64,000 nucleotides of DNA from Rhizobium phaseoli (GCF_003985125.1 NZ_ML133569.1:62001-126000), one strand, 5' to 3'; numbered from the stretch's first letter, positions 1-11,963 are shown. A program made the numbers and translations. Notes: generated by a model from the letters alone, not told the origin.

Positions 1-242
1 CGGAAGGCAAGGCGCCGGTTCGCGGCCATGCCAAACTCTATGCCGATGCCGAGGGCCAGACCGAAATCGGCGAAGTCACCTCGGGCGGCTTCGGCCCCAG
101 CGTCGAAGGACCCGTCGCCATGGGCTACGTTCCGGTCTCTCATGCCGTGGCCGGCACGCAGGTTTATGCCGAGGTGCGCGGCAAGTTCCTGCCGGTCACC
201 GTCTCCGCCCTGCCCTTCGTTACGCCGACCTACAAACGCTGA
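1..242 (+). CDS. gcvT: Aminomethyltransferase (glycine cleavage T protein), C-terminal end, partial
   Basis: The reading frame is open from base 3 and stops with TGA at 240-242. It encodes about 79 residues that look like the C-terminal barrel of GcvT: a G-x-x-T-S-G-G-F-x-P-S turn followed by the P-V-A-M-G-Y-V run typical of the family. GcvT transfers the aminomethyl carbon from lipoyl-GcvH to tetrahydrofolate, releasing ammonia. The identity is strengthened by gcvH and gcvP immediately downstream in the same direction. The 5' part, and any glycine riboswitch upstream of it, lies outside the window. Confidence 0.9.
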   Translation, partial: EGKAPVRGHAKLYADAEGQTEIGEVTSGGFGPSVEGPVAMGYVPVSHAVAGTQVYAEVRGKFLPVTVSALPFVTPTYKR

Positions 243-268
243 AACTCTGTTTCCGAAAGGATTTTTCC

Positions 269-630
269 ATGCTGAAATTTACCGCTGAACATGAATGGCT
301 TGAACTCGACGGCGATGTCGCAACCGTCGGCATCACCACCTACGCCGTCGAACAGCTGGGCGATCTCGTCTTCGTCGAACTGCCGGAAGTCGGCAAGAGC
401 TTTTCGAAGAACGACGATGCGGCGACCGTCGAATCCGTCAAGGCAGCCTCCGAAGTCTATTGTCCACTTGACGGCGAGATCACCGCTGTCAACGACGCGA
501 TCGTCGCCGATCCCTCGCTCATCAATTCCGATCCGCAAGGCGCCGGCTGGTTCTTCAAGCTGAAGCTCAAGAATCGCGCCGATGCCGACGGCCTGCTCGA
601 TGAGGCCGCCTACAAGGAGCTCACCGCGTA

Positions 631-631
<1 letters not shown>
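269..631 (+). CDS. gcvH: Glycine cleavage system H protein
   Basis: This 120-residue protein carries the lipoyl arm that shuttles the aminomethyl intermediate between GcvP, GcvT and the dihydrolipoyl dehydrogenase. The lipoyl-lysine motif E-S-V-K-A-A-S-E is present, with Lys58 as the attachment site, and the N-terminal H-E-W-L and central G-D-L-V-F-V-E-L-P segments are typical. Length matches the family. An AAGGA ribosome-binding site lies about 7 bases before the ATG. It starts 26 bases after gcvT, and its TAA overlaps the ATG of gcvP (TAATG), indicating translational coupling in one operon. Confidence 0.97.
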
Positions 632-3495
<2,864 letters not shown>

Positions 3496-3504
3496 CAGCA
3501 ATCT

Positions 3505-3537
3505 GCAAGCCCTCCGGCACCGTTCTGGAGGGCTTGC
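3505..3537 (+). terminator. Hairpin terminator after gcvP
   Basis: Perfect 11-bp inverted repeat (GCAAGCCCTCC / GGAGGGCTTGC) with an 11-base loop, starting 9 bases after the gcvP stop. There is no clear T tract, so it may act as a Rho-assisted or mRNA-stabilising 3' hairpin. Confidence 0.6.
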
Positions 3538-3704
3538 ACGCGGGGCCTTGCATAGGCGGCGAGCGGCGGAATGAACTCGGCCCCCTTTCACGGCATTGGA
3601 TTCAAATTTAACCTTTCTTAGCAAGTCTCTGTTAGCAATTCAAAATGGGCGGTTTTCCCTACCGGAAACGTCGCCGTCGATCTTGGTTTTGCGTGCAGGT
3701 TCTT

Positions 3705-4745
3705 ATGCGCTCATCGGCTGTATCAGCAATTCTCCTCGCCGCCGTGATCCTGTCGGGATGCTCCACGAGCTCTGGCGCCGAAGACGTGCTCACCCCTGTG
3801 CCGTCGAAGGAAACCACCAATGCCATCGCGAAGCCGACCGGTCCGATACCGGCCGCCGCCGTTGGCGACGCCGCCCCGCAGGCAAGCCCGCCGCAGGAAG
3901 TATTGAGCTGGACGGGACCGGTTCCGGAACCTCAAGCGCTGGTACCGGCGGAAAGACCGGTTGGCATGCCGATGCCGACGGAAAGGCCGGTTGCGATGTT
4001 GATGCCTGCCAATCCGGGGATCGACCCGGAGGCAGGTCCGAAATCACCGACACGCTCGCGAATTTATAGCCACCGTTTCCGCGACGCCAAGCCGATCAAC
4101 TTCGGCTCGACCTCACCCCGAAAGCTTGCCGTGCATGGCGTCGACGTCTCGCGCTGGCAAGGCGAGATCGATTGGGACACTCTGCGGCAGCAGGGGGCGA
4201 ACTTCGTCTACATCAAGGCGACCGACGGCGGCGATCATCTCGATCCGATGTTCAGGAAGAACTGGCGCCGGGCCAAGGAAGCCGGCCTGAAACACGGCGC
4301 CTACCATTTCTTCTACTGGTGTCGCACGGCCGGTGAACAGGCCGACTGGTTCATCCGCAACGTGCCGAGAGAAGCAAACGCGCTTCCGCCGGTGATCGAC
4401 GTCGAATGGAACGGCGAATCGAGCTGCAAGCGGCGCATTTCCCCGGCCCGCGTCCGGGAGAAGATGCAGGTCTTCATGGACAAGCTGGAGCGCTATTATG
4501 GCCAGCGCCCGATCATCTACACGGCACCGGATTTCTACCGCGACAATTTGAAGGGCCAGATGCTCGACTATCCCTTCTGGCTGCGCTCGGTCGCCGCCCA
4601 CCCGTCGAAGGTCTATCCGGGCCGCAAGTGGCTGTTCTGGCAATATTCCGGCTCCGGCCTCTCCGACGGCGTCGACGGCAAGATCGACCTAAACGTCTTC
4701 AACGGCAGCGAAAGCGACTGGCACGATTGGGTGGCGTCGCGATAG
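3705..4745 (+). CDS. GH25 lysozyme-like secreted lipoprotein
   Basis: The C-terminal two thirds (about residues 135-346) match the glycoside hydrolase family 25 muramidase fold: H-G-V-D-V-S-R-W-Q at its start, Y-I-K-A-T-D-G, G-A-Y-H-F-F-Y and the catalytic-type P-V-I-D-V-E-W. Such enzymes cut the N-acetylmuramic acid-N-acetylglucosamine bond of peptidoglycan. With the ATG at 3705 the N terminus is a lipoprotein signal (M-R-S-S-A-V-S-A-I-L-L-A-A-V-I-L-S-G-C), so I prefer it to the in-frame ATG at 3645, which would add a long basic extension. A Pro-rich linker holding a P-M-P-T-E-R-P-V type repeat separates lipobox and catalytic domain. A role in cell-wall remodelling is inferred. Confidence 0.85.
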   Translation: MRSSAVSAILLAAVILSGCSTSSGAEDVLTPVPSKETTNAIAKPTGPIPAAAVGDAAPQASPPQEVLSWTGPVPEPQALVPAERPVGMPMPTERPVAMLMPANPGIDPEAGPKSPTRSRIYSHRFRDAKPINFGSTSPRKLAVHGVDVSRWQGEIDWDTLRQQGANFVYIKATDGGDHLDPMFRKNWRRAKEAGLKHGAYHFFYWCRTAGEQADWFIRNVPREANALPPVIDVEWNGESSCKRRISPARVREKMQVFMDKLERYYGQRPIIYTAPDFYRDNLKGQMLDYPFWLRSVAAHPSKVYPGRKWLFWQYSGSGLSDGVDGKIDLNVFNGSESDWHDWVASR

Positions 4746-4884
4746 CGAAACCGGATCCGTGCCAATCCGGAACAGCTGGAGCGGCAGGCCGCGCCGGCTA
4801 TAGCTTTTCGCTAACGCAACGCCTTCAGCATTCCCTAAATCCTTGCAGGTAAAAGACGATCATCCAGTTCTGGGGAAACGGCTG

Positions 4885-5187
4885 ATGAGCATATCGGGCA
4901 TTACCAACATTGCTCTTTCGGGAATGCGGGCGCAGATGACCCGGATCGGCGCGATCGCCAACAATGTCGCCAACAGCAGCACGCCGGGTTACGCCAGGCT
5001 GAACACCAGCCTCACCTCCACTGAACCGGGCGTGCAGGCCATCGTCGAACCAACGACTTCGGACGTCGATCCGGCCACCGAACTGACCGAGATGATCGAA
5101 GCCGAACAGGCCTACAAGGCAAACGCCGCTGTCTTCGAGACCGGCGCCGACATGTGGGAAATGCTGATGAGCATTAAACGCGACTGA
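4885..5187 (+). CDS. Short flagellar basal-body rod-like protein
   Basis: This 100-residue protein begins with the flagellar rod/hook N-terminal motif (S-G-M-R-A-Q-M-T-R-I-G-A-I-A-N-N-V-A-N-S-S-T-P-G-Y) and ends with the C-terminal heptad segment typical of FlgB/FlgC/FlgE-type proteins (E-M-I-E-A-E-Q-A-Y-K-A-N-A-A-V-F-E-T). The usual middle domain is almost entirely missing, so it is shorter than FlgC (about 135-140). The ATG at 4885 follows a GGGGAAACGG stretch and is preferred over the in-frame start at 4843. No other flagellar gene is nearby. Whether it enters a flagellum is unknown; it may be an orphan rod paralogue. Confidence 0.75.
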   Translation: MSISGITNIALSGMRAQMTRIGAIANNVANSSTPGYARLNTSLTSTEPGVQAIVEPTTSDVDPATELTEMIEAEQAYKANAAVFETGADMWEMLMSIKRD

Positions 5188-5302
5188 GCGCGATTCTCGA
5201 AGTTATTGTTATAAATTTTCGGATCGGTCCTCTGTCCGTTTGCCTACTGACTCGGCCATCACGAAATCAGCCGCCCTGCACCATCTCAGGAAAGAATTCC
5301 GC

Positions 5303-5926
5303 TTGCGCCGCATTACCCTATCAATCCTTCTGAATTTAGCCCTGATAACCAGCGCTGGCGCTAACGAAGACCTTTCCGGTGTTTGGCGTGATTTGTTCAC
5401 ACGCTGTCGGATCGCCGTGGAGACCGGTAAAGACTTTGACGCGACAGGATTACGCGACCTTGGGCGTAGCGTGAGAACGGTGCCCCCCATAACTGCTCCG
5501 GGGGTACCCTTTCCACTTCTACATGGATACAAAATGGCAGAACAACGCTGGGAGGTTCCAGGATCTCGTTTCGTTGTCGTGGAAGCCGAGTACCCACCAG
5601 ATGGTGGCAAATCAAGACGTTCGTGCAAACTCGAACTCGCTCAGGGAGCGGAACCAATTTCCACGGAGGAGGAAAAGCTACTGAGAGCGACATTCTTCGT
5701 CGAACGGGGTGAGCTCCTCAGCACCGGACGCCACGAATATTGGAACCCGGATTCGTTATTTTCCACCAATCTTGGTATTCGACTGGCAGGGAACAATCCC
5801 TACGGCTGCCGCGTGGTCTCTTTCCTGGACATCGACACACGATCCCATTCACAGTCGTTTTTTCAGACAGGTTCCGCTGAGCAGGACGCAGCATGCGGTG
5901 CGGCACCTCGTTTCACTCATCCATAA
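5303..5926 (+). CDS. Secreted protein of unknown function
   Basis: I do not recognise this 207-residue protein. The TTG at 5303 is preferred because it is preceded by AGGAAAG with about 8 bases of spacing and gives a clean Sec signal peptide (about 20 residues ending near S-A-G-A), whereas the ATG at 5240 would bury this signal internally. The mature part has four or more Cys residues (R-C-R, S-C-K, Y-G-C-R, A-A-C-G) compatible with periplasmic disulfides. Base composition is noticeably more AT-rich than its neighbours, consistent with recent acquisition or weak constraint. It stands alone between the rod-like gene and the convergent suf operon. Confidence 0.6.
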   Translation: MRRITLSILLNLALITSAGANEDLSGVWRDLFTRCRIAVETGKDFDATGLRDLGRSVRTVPPITAPGVPFPLLHGYKMAEQRWEVPGSRFVVVEAEYPPDGGKSRRSCKLELAQGAEPISTEEEKLLRATFFVERGELLSTGRHEYWNPDSLFSTNLGIRLAGNNPYGCRVVSFLDIDTRSHSQSFFQTGSAEQDAACGAAPRFTHP

Positions 5927-5991
5927 ATTGAAACGACTTGAACCGGATTCCTCCGGAATGATCGGCGGAAATTTCTAGCCAGCCTGCCGGG

Positions 5992-6384
5992 TTAGGAATG
6001 CGCCGGCTCGCTCTGGCGCTGCGCGGCAAGGGCCGCGAGATCGGCGGGCTTCAATTCGACGGATTCGCCGCAGCCGCAGGCCGATGTCTGGTTCGGGTTG
6101 GTGAAGGTGAAGCCGGAGCGCAGCGTCGTCTGCTCGAAGCCCATTTCGGTGCCGAGCAGATAGAGCACGGCCGATGGCTCGACCCAGACCCTGGCGCCAT
6201 CGCGCTCGATCAGGTCGTCCTTGGCATTGGGCTCGGTCACCAGATCGATGGTATATTCCATCCCGGCGCAGCCGCCCTTCTTGATGCCGACGCGAACGCC
6301 TTTGGCCTCCGGGCCGGAATTTTCGACGATCGCTTTGACGCGGGCCGCGGCCCCTTCCGTCATGCTCATCACTGCAAAGCCCAT
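5992..6384 (-). CDS. sufA: Fe-S cluster carrier protein, HesB/SufA family
   Basis: This 130-residue A-type carrier receives Fe-S clusters from the SufBCD scaffold and delivers them to apoproteins. The three conserved cysteines are present: G-G-C-A-G-M-E-Y in the middle and C-G-C-G-E near the C terminus. The ATG at 6384 (M-G-F-A-V-M-S-M) sits 9 bases after AAGGAG; two further ATGs close by (6393 and 6366) are less well spaced. It is the last gene of the leftward suf operon, about 90 bases after sufT. Confidence 0.93.
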   Translation of the reverse strand: MGFAVMSMTEGAAARVKAIVENSGPEAKGVRVGIKKGGCAGMEYTIDLVTEPNAKDDLIERDGARVWVEPSAVLYLLGTEMGFEQTTLRSGFTFTNPNQTSACGCGESVELKPADLAALAAQRQSEPAHS

Positions 6385-6476
6385 CGGCTTCATCTCCTTC
6401 CGCAACCGGGGTCAAGATCCGGTGCTTCGTGATTCAAATGTAGTCGTCCGGGGTAAACGGATCAATACCGGCCGAC

Positions 6477-6857
6477 TTAATACCAGCCGACAGCGACCTG
6501 CGCCTCTTCCGACATGCGGTCCGGCGTCCATGGCGGATCGAAGGTCATTTCGACTTCGACGCCGGACACGCCTTCGACGGCGCCGACGGCGTTTTCCACC
6601 CAGCCCGGCATCTCGCCGGCGACCGGGCAGCCGGGCGCGGTGAGCGTCATCATGATCTTCACCATCCTGTCGTCCTCGATGTCGATCTTGTAGATCAGAC
6701 CGAGTTCGAAGATGTCGGCGGGAATTTCCGGGTCGTACACCGTCTTCAGCGCGCCGATGACGTCGTCGCTCAACCGTGCCAACTCATCGGCCGGGATGCT
6801 GGAATGCACGATGCCTTCGCGCACATCGATCTTCTGTTCGCTTTCGTCCAGGCTCAT
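6477..6857 (-). CDS. sufT: SufT-type Fe-S assembly protein (DUF59/MIP18 family)
   Basis: This 126-residue protein has the DUF59 signature D-P-E-I-P-A-D-I-F-E-L-G-L-I-Y and the cysteine-bearing T-L-T-A-P-G-C-P-V-A-G loop. SufT-like proteins are auxiliary Fe-S maturation factors. I chose the ATG at 6857 because GAGGAG lies 8 bases upstream; the GTG at 6866 overlaps that ribosome-binding site. It starts 12 bases downstream of the sufS stop, within the suf operon. Confidence 0.9.
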   Translation of the reverse strand: MSLDESEQKIDVREGIVHSSIPADELARLSDDVIGALKTVYDPEIPADIFELGLIYKIDIEDDRMVKIMMTLTAPGCPVAGEMPGWVENAVGAVEGVSGVEVEMTFDPPWTPDRMSEEAQVAVGWY

Positions 6858-6869
6858 CACGGACACTCC

Positions 6870-8111
6870 TCAAGCAAAGAACTTGCGCGCATATTCAAGC
6901 GCATCGGCCAGGGCATCGACCTCGGCGCGGGTATTGTACATGCCGAAGGATGCACGGCATGTGGAGGTGACGCCGAAGCGTTTCAAGAGCGGCATGGCGC
7001 AATGGGTGCCGGCACGCACCGCAACGCCCTGCCGGTCGATCACCATCGAGACGTCGTGGGCGTGGATGCCGGCAAGCTCGAAGGAAAAGATGCTGCCCTT
7101 GTCGGGCGCCGTGCCGAAAACGCGCAGCGAATTGACCGATTTCAGCCGTTCGACCGCGTAAGCGGCAAGATCGGCCTCGTGCCGGGCGATCGCCTCGCGG
7201 CCGACCTTCTCCATATAGTCGAGCGCATAACCGAGCCCGATCGCCTGGACGATCGGCGGCGTGCCGGCTTCGAAGCGATGCGGCGGATCGTTATAGGTGA
7301 CCGCGTCCTCGGCGACCTCGAAGATCATCTCGCCGCCGCCCTGGAATGGGCGCATCTGGGCAAGCCGTTCCTTCTTGCCGTAGAGCACGCCGATGCCCGA
7401 CGGGCCGTAGAGCTTGTGGCCGGTCATGACATACCAGTCGCAATCGATATCCTGCACGTCGACCGGCAGATGCACGGCGCCCTGGCTGCCGTCGATCAAG
7501 ACCGGAATGCCGCGCTCATGGGCGATGCGGCAGACCTCCTTGACGGGAACGATCGTGCCGAGCGCATTCGACATATGGGTGATGGCGACGAGCTTGGTGC
7601 GCTCCGTCAGGCTCTTCTCGAAATCCTCGATATGGAAGGCGCCCTCGTCGTCAACAGGCACCCAGACCAGTTTCGCGCCCTGCCGCTCGCGGATGAAGTG
7701 CCAGGGCACGATGTTGGAGTGGTGCTCCATGATCGTCAGGACGATCTCGTCACCCTCCCCGATCTGAGGCATGCCCCAGCCGTAGGCGACCGTATTGATC
7801 GCTTCGGTCGAATTCTTGGTGAAGACGATGTCGTTGACAGAAGGAGCGTTGAGGAAGCGGCGCACCTTCTCGCGCGCCGCCTCGTAGGCATCCGTCGCGA
7901 CATTGGAGAGATAATGCAGGCCGCGATGCACATTGGCATATTCGCGGGCGTAGGCATGCGAGATGGCGTCGATCACCACCTGCGGCTTCTGGGCCGAGGC
8001 GCCGTTGTCGAGATAGACCAGCGGCTTGCCATGCACCTTCTCCGCCAGGATCGGAAAATCCCGGCGGATGGCTTCGACATCGTATGGCGTGGCCGGCACG
8101 ATCTTGTCCAT
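6870..8111 (-). CDS. sufS: Group II cysteine desulfurase
   Basis: This 413-residue PLP enzyme removes sulfur from cysteine for cluster assembly on SufBCD. Features seen are the D-N-G-A-S-A-Q-K-P N terminus, the PLP-lysine motif T-G-H-K-L-Y-G-P-S-G, and the active-site loop R-A-G-T-H-C-A-M-P with Cys371. That loop is the group II (SufS/CsdA) type, unlike the S-A-G-S-A-C-S-S-G of the other desulfurase at the head of the operon. It starts 12 bases after sufD. No sufE is visible in the operon. Confidence 0.96.
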   Translation of the reverse strand: MDKIVPATPYDVEAIRRDFPILAEKVHGKPLVYLDNGASAQKPQVVIDAISHAYAREYANVHRGLHYLSNVATDAYEAAREKVRRFLNAPSVNDIVFTKNSTEAINTVAYGWGMPQIGEGDEIVLTIMEHHSNIVPWHFIRERQGAKLVWVPVDDEGAFHIEDFEKSLTERTKLVAITHMSNALGTIVPVKEVCRIAHERGIPVLIDGSQGAVHLPVDVQDIDCDWYVMTGHKLYGPSGIGVLYGKKERLAQMRPFQGGGEMIFEVAEDAVTYNDPPHRFEAGTPPIVQAIGLGYALDYMEKVGREAIARHEADLAAYAVERLKSVNSLRVFGTAPDKGSIFSFELAGIHAHDVSMVIDRQGVAVRAGTHCAMPLLKRFGVTSTCRASFGMYNTRAEVDALADALEYARKFFA

Positions 8112-8123
8112 TATTATATCCGA

Positions 8124-9398
8124 TCAGGCGTGCTTCTCGAGCCAGGCCGAGATTACGCCTTCCAGCGCCTCGACCAGGGCTTCATCTTCCAGTTCCTCGA
8201 CAATCTCGGCGACGAAGGCATTGACGAGCATCGCCCGCGCCTTGTTCTCCGGAATGCCGCGCGCCATCATGTAATAGAGATGGTTGGCGTCGATATCGGT
8301 CACGGTCGCGCCATGGCCGCACTGGACGTCGTCGGCGAAGATCTCGAGCTCGGGCTTGACCGAGAACTCGGCATCGTCGGACATCAGCAGCGTATTGCAA
8401 GCCATCTTGGCGTCGGTCTTCTGCGCATCGGGCGCCACCCGGATCATGCCCTGGAAGACACCCTTGGCACGGTCGAAGACGACGTTGCGGATCACCTCGG
8501 TCGAGCCGGTATGCGGCACGTCGTGGCCGAGCACCATCGTCACGTCGGTATGGCTGTCTGCCCCGAGCAGGTTGATGCCGCGCAGCGTCAGATCGGCGCC
8601 CTCGCCCGTCACCTTGATGTGCAGTTCCTGGCGCACCAGCTTGCCGCCGGCATTGATGACGAACAGGCGAAGCTTGGCATCGGCGCCGAGATCGATGCGG
8701 ATCTGGCCGAGATGCGTATCGTCAGCGCCCTGCTGCTGCAGGATGATCCAGGTCAGCTCCGTGCCTTTGCCGACGGTAATGTCACTGATATGAGACACGA
8801 AGGCGGCGTCACCCGTCACCGCACGGTGACGTTCGATAACGGTTGCCTGGACGCCGGCGCCGAATGAAACGGGAAGGCGCGTATGCGTTTGCCCGCCGGC
8901 ATGGATGAACTGGATCTCGAGCGGATCTTCAAGATCGGTATTATCAGGCACGTCGACCACATAACCGTCGCGCACGAAACTGCCATTGATGCGGCCGACC
9001 GCATCGTCGCCGCCGAGCGCATCGAGCCCGCCTGCGGCCGAGCCGTCGCGCAGACTTTCGCTATAGGCTGACACGCCGAGACCCTCTGCGGCCGCCTTCT
9101 GATTGGCATGGCCCTGGATCACCGCCAGCACACTGGAACCCGCGACGAGCGGCTCAAGCGGGTCGGAGCCGGCGTCGCCTGCCTGCGACGGCAAGCCGCG
9201 CAGCAGGTTTTTGAAGTCAGTGTAATGCCAGGCTTCGATGCGGCGCGTCGGCAGGCCGGCCTTCTTCAGGTCATCGAGAAGCCGGTCGCGCAGCGCCGTC
9301 ACCGCGCCATTGCCCGGCAGGTCACCGATCTGCTGGTTGAAGGCCTCGATCAGCGCCGTTTCGGCCGCGGTCAGGCGACTCGTCGTCTGCATGTTCAT
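8124..9398 (-). CDS. sufD: Fe-S cluster assembly protein SufD
   Basis: This 424-residue beta-helix scaffold subunit pairs with SufB and the ATPase SufC. It shows the family-specific C-terminal half: D-D-A-E-F-S-V-K-P-E-L-E-I-F-A-D-D-V-Q-C-G-H-G-A-T with the conserved Cys-Gly-His, then Y-Y-M-M-A-R-G-I-P. The ATG at 9398 is preceded by AAAGGA at 8 bases; an upstream GTG at 9416 is in frame but overlaps that site. Located between sufC and sufS with gaps of about 24 and 12 bases. Confidence 0.95.
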   Translation of the reverse strand: MNMQTTSRLTAAETALIEAFNQQIGDLPGNGAVTALRDRLLDDLKKAGLPTRRIEAWHYTDFKNLLRGLPSQAGDAGSDPLEPLVAGSSVLAVIQGHANQKAAAEGLGVSAYSESLRDGSAAGGLDALGGDDAVGRINGSFVRDGYVVDVPDNTDLEDPLEIQFIHAGGQTHTRLPVSFGAGVQATVIERHRAVTGDAAFVSHISDITVGKGTELTWIILQQQGADDTHLGQIRIDLGADAKLRLFVINAGGKLVRQELHIKVTGEGADLTLRGINLLGADSHTDVTMVLGHDVPHTGSTEVIRNVVFDRAKGVFQGMIRVAPDAQKTDAKMACNTLLMSDDAEFSVKPELEIFADDVQCGHGATVTDIDANHLYYMMARGIPENKARAMLVNAFVAEIVEELEDEALVEALEGVISAWLEKHA

Positions 9399-9422
9399 GG
9401 AGGTCGTCCTTTCCACCCGAAC

Positions 9423-10178
9423 TCAGGCCGCCGCGCCGATGATATCGGCATAGCCGTTGGCTTCGAGCTCATGCGCCAGCGTCTTGTCGCCCGACTTGAT
9501 CACCTGGCCCTTGTAGAGCACGTGAACGGTATCAGGCACGATATAGTCGAGCAGGCGCTGATAGTGGGTGATGACGACGACGGCGCGATCGGGCGAACGC
9601 AGCGCGTTGACGCCGTCGGCGACGATCTTCAGCGCGTCGATGTCGAGGCCGGAATCGGTTTCGTCGAGCACGCAGAGTTTCGGCTCGAGCAACGCCATCT
9701 GCAGGATCTCGGCGCGCTTCTTCTCGCCGCCGGAGAAGCCGACGTTGAGCGGACGCTTCAGCATCTCGGTGTTGATCTGCAGCTTGGCCGCGGCATCCTT
9801 GACGCGGCGCATGAAATCCGGCGTTGTCAGCTCGTCCTCGCCGCGCGCCTTGCGCTGCTCGTTCATCGCCACCTTGAGGAACTGCATGGTGGCGACACCG
9901 GGGATTTCGACCGGGTACTGGAAGGCAAGGAAAACACCCTTGGCGGCGCGTTCGGCCGGATCGAGTTCGAGAATGCTCTCGCCGTTATAAAGAATATCGC
10001 CCTCGGTCACTTCATAGTCTTCACGACCCGACAGCACATAGGAAAGCGTAGACTTGCCGGAGCCGTTCGGGCCCATGATGGCGGCCACTTCCCCGGCTTT
10101 CACCGTCAGGTTCAGGCCACGGATGATCTCGGTGCCATCTTCGGCAATGCGGGCATGAAGGTTTCTGATTTCAAGCAT
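9423..10178 (-). CDS. sufC: Fe-S cluster assembly ATPase SufC
   Basis: This 251-residue ABC-type ATPase energises the SufBCD scaffold. Walker A (G-P-N-G-S-G-K-S-T), the signature motif (G-F-S-G-G-E-K-K-R) and Walker B (L-C-V-L-D-E-T-D-S-G-L-D) are visible; the S-G-G-E-K-K-R-x-E form is typical of SufC. The ATG at 10178 has AGGA 7 bases upstream. A 77-codon small gene separates it from sufB. Confidence 0.96.
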   Translation of the reverse strand: MLEIRNLHARIAEDGTEIIRGLNLTVKAGEVAAIMGPNGSGKSTLSYVLSGREDYEVTEGDILYNGESILELDPAERAAKGVFLAFQYPVEIPGVATMQFLKVAMNEQRKARGEDELTTPDFMRRVKDAAAKLQINTEMLKRPLNVGFSGGEKKRAEILQMALLEPKLCVLDETDSGLDIDALKIVADGVNALRSPDRAVVVITHYQRLLDYIVPDTVHVLYKGQVIKSGDKTLAHELEANGYADIIGAAA

Positions 10179-10258
10179 CTTTGGTTCCTGCGTTTTCTCT
10201 GCGTAGCTCACCAGAGCCTCGCGTAATTTCTAAGGACATCGACCTGTTGCGCTCGGCG

Positions 10259-10492
10259 CTACCGCGCCAAAAAACGAATGACACGGAAAACCGCGAGCGT
10301 TACGAACCAAAACCATTCGAGAATCTGAATAATCTTTCCTGGTTTTTCCATGCGCTGCTGGAGAAACACGTAAGGCTGCTCCGGCGGCGTTTCCGTCTCG
10401 TACCTTTGCTCGCGGGGGCGAATTTTCGCCAATATCTCCCCGCGCATATTCTCCAGACGTTCAAGAATGCGCTTCTTGTCCGTCTCGTCCAT
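10259..10492 (-). CDS. Small hypothetical protein between sufB and sufC
   Basis: This 77-residue protein starts one base after the sufB TGA (10494-10496), so it is probably translationally coupled. The N-terminal half is a charged, likely helical segment (M-D-E-T-D-K-K-R-I-L-E-R-L-E-N-M-R-G-E), the middle is Pro/Glu-rich, and the C-terminal 25 residues (I-I-Q-I-L-E-W-F-W-F-V-T-L-A-V-F-R-V-I) are hydrophobic and aromatic and could anchor the protein to the membrane. I do not recognise a family. Its position suggests a link to Fe-S assembly, but that is inference. Confidence 0.7.
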   Translation of the reverse strand: MDETDKKRILERLENMRGEILAKIRPREQRYETETPPEQPYVFLQQRMEKPGKIIQILEWFWFVTLAVFRVIRFLAR

Positions 10493-10493
10493 A

Positions 10494-11963
10494 TCAGCCT
10501 ACAGAGCCTTCAAGCGAAATGCTGATCAGCTTCTGCGCCTCGACGGCAAATTCCATCGGCAACTCCTGCAGCACTTCCTTGACGAAGCCGTTGACGATCA
10601 GGGCGATCGCCGCTTCGGTCGGGATACCGCGCTGCAGGCAATAGAACAGCTGGTCCTCGGAGATCTTCGAGGTCGTCGCTTCGTGCTCGAACTGCGCCGT
10701 CGAATTCTTTGCTTCGATGTAGGGCACGGTATGAGCGCCGCACTTGTCGCCGATCAGCAGTGAATCGCACTGGGTGAAGTTGCGCGCGTTCGATGCCTTG
10801 CGATGAGCCGAGACCTGGCCGCGGTAGGTATTGTTGGAAACACCGGCGGCGATACCCTTGGAGACGATGCGGCTCGAGGTGTTCTTGCCGAGATGGATCA
10901 TCTTGGTGCCGCTGTCGATCTGCTGATGGCCGTTCGAGACGGCGATCGAATAGAATTCGCCTCTGGAGTCGTCGCCGCGCAGAATGCAGGACGGATATTT
11001 CCAGGTGATGGCCGAGCCGGTTTCGACCTGCGTCCAGGAGATCTTCGAGCGGTCGCCGCGGCAATCGCCGCGCTTGGTGACGAAATTGTAGATGCCGCCC
11101 TTGCCTTCCTTGTCACCAGGATACCAGTTCTGGACGGTAGAATATTTAATCTCGGCATCGTCGAGCGCCACGAGCTCGACCACGGCGGCATGCAGCTGGT
11201 TTTCATCGCGCTGCGGGGCCGTGCAACCTTCGAGGTAGGAGACGTAGGCGCCTTCCTCGGCGATGATCAGCGTGCGCTCGAACTGGCCGGTGCCCTTCTC
11301 GTTGATGCGGAAATAGGTGGAGAGCTCCATCGGGCAGCGAACGCCCTTCGGCACGAAGACGAAGGAGCCGTCGGTAAAGACAGCCGAATTGAGCGTCGCG
11401 TAGTAATTGTCCGAGGTCGGCACGACCGAACCGAGATATTTCCGCACGAGATCGGGATATTCGCGGATGGCTTCCGAGATCGACATGAAGATCACGCCGG
11501 CCTTCTTCAGCTCCGCCTTGAAGGTGGTGACCACCGAGACGCTGTCGAAAACCGCGTCGACAGCGATCTTCGGCTTCTCGACGCCGGCCAGGATCTCCTG
11601 CTCACGCAGCGGAATGCCGAGCTTCTCGTAGACCTTCAACAGCTCCGGATCGACCTCGTCGAGCGACTTCGGACCCGGCGCGCTTTTCGGCGCGGCATAA
11701 TAGTGGATGTCGTTGAAATCGATCTTCGGATAATTGACGCGCGCCCAGGTCGGCTCTTCCAGCGTCAGCCAGCGCCGATAGGCCTCCAGACGCCATTCCA
11801 GCATCCACTCCGGCTCCTGCTTCTTGGCCGAGATGAAGCGGATGATATCCTCGGACAGGCCCTTGGGCGCCTTGTCCATTTCGATGACAGTCTCGAAACC
11901 GTATTTGTACTGGTCCACATCGATCAGGCGTACCTGGTCGATCGTTTCCTGCACGGCAGCCAT
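10494..11963 (-). CDS. sufB: Fe-S cluster assembly scaffold SufB
   Basis: This 489-residue protein is the scaffold on which Fe-S clusters are built with SufC and SufD. Recognisable segments are Y-K-Y-G-F-E-T near the N terminus, the Y-Y-A-A-P-K stretch, Y-L-E-G-C-T-A-P with a conserved Cys, and [16 protein letters not shown] near the C terminus. I chose the ATG at 11963, which has GGAGA about 6 bases upstream and gives the normal length; the frame stays open much further upstream, but only because it runs through a 24-bp repeat tract divisible by three. Confidence 0.96.
   Translation of the reverse strand: MAAVQETIDQVRLIDVDQYKYGFETVIEMDKAPKGLSEDIIRFISAKKQEPEWMLEWRLEAYRRWLTLEEPTWARVNYPKIDFNDIHYYAAPKSAPGPKSLDEVDPELLKVYEKLGIPLREQEILAGVEKPKIAVDAVFDSVSVVTTFKAELKKAGVIFMSISEAIREYPDLVRKYLGSVVPTSDNYYATLNSAVFTDGSFVFVPKGVRCPMELSTYFRINEKGTGQFERTLIIAEEGAYVSYLEGCTAPQRDENQLHAAVVELVALDDAEIKYSTVQNWYPGDKEGKGGIYNFVTKRGDCRGDRSKISWTQVETGSAITWKYPSCILRGDDSRGEFYSIAVSNGHQQIDSGTKMIHLGKNTSSRIVSKGIAAGVSNNTYRGQVSAHRKASNARNFTQCDSLLIGDKCGAHTVPYIEAKNSTAQFEHEATTSKISEDQLFYCLQRGIPTEAAIALIVNGFVKEVLQELPMEFAVEAQKLISISLEGSVG

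Noticed and set aside
1..268. Glycine riboswitch of the gcv operon
   Set aside because: The operon leader is upstream of gcvT, outside the window; none of the visible sequence fits.
6804..8867. 687-codon frame opposite sufS and sufD
   Set aside because: Runs antisense across two well-identified genes; no family features.
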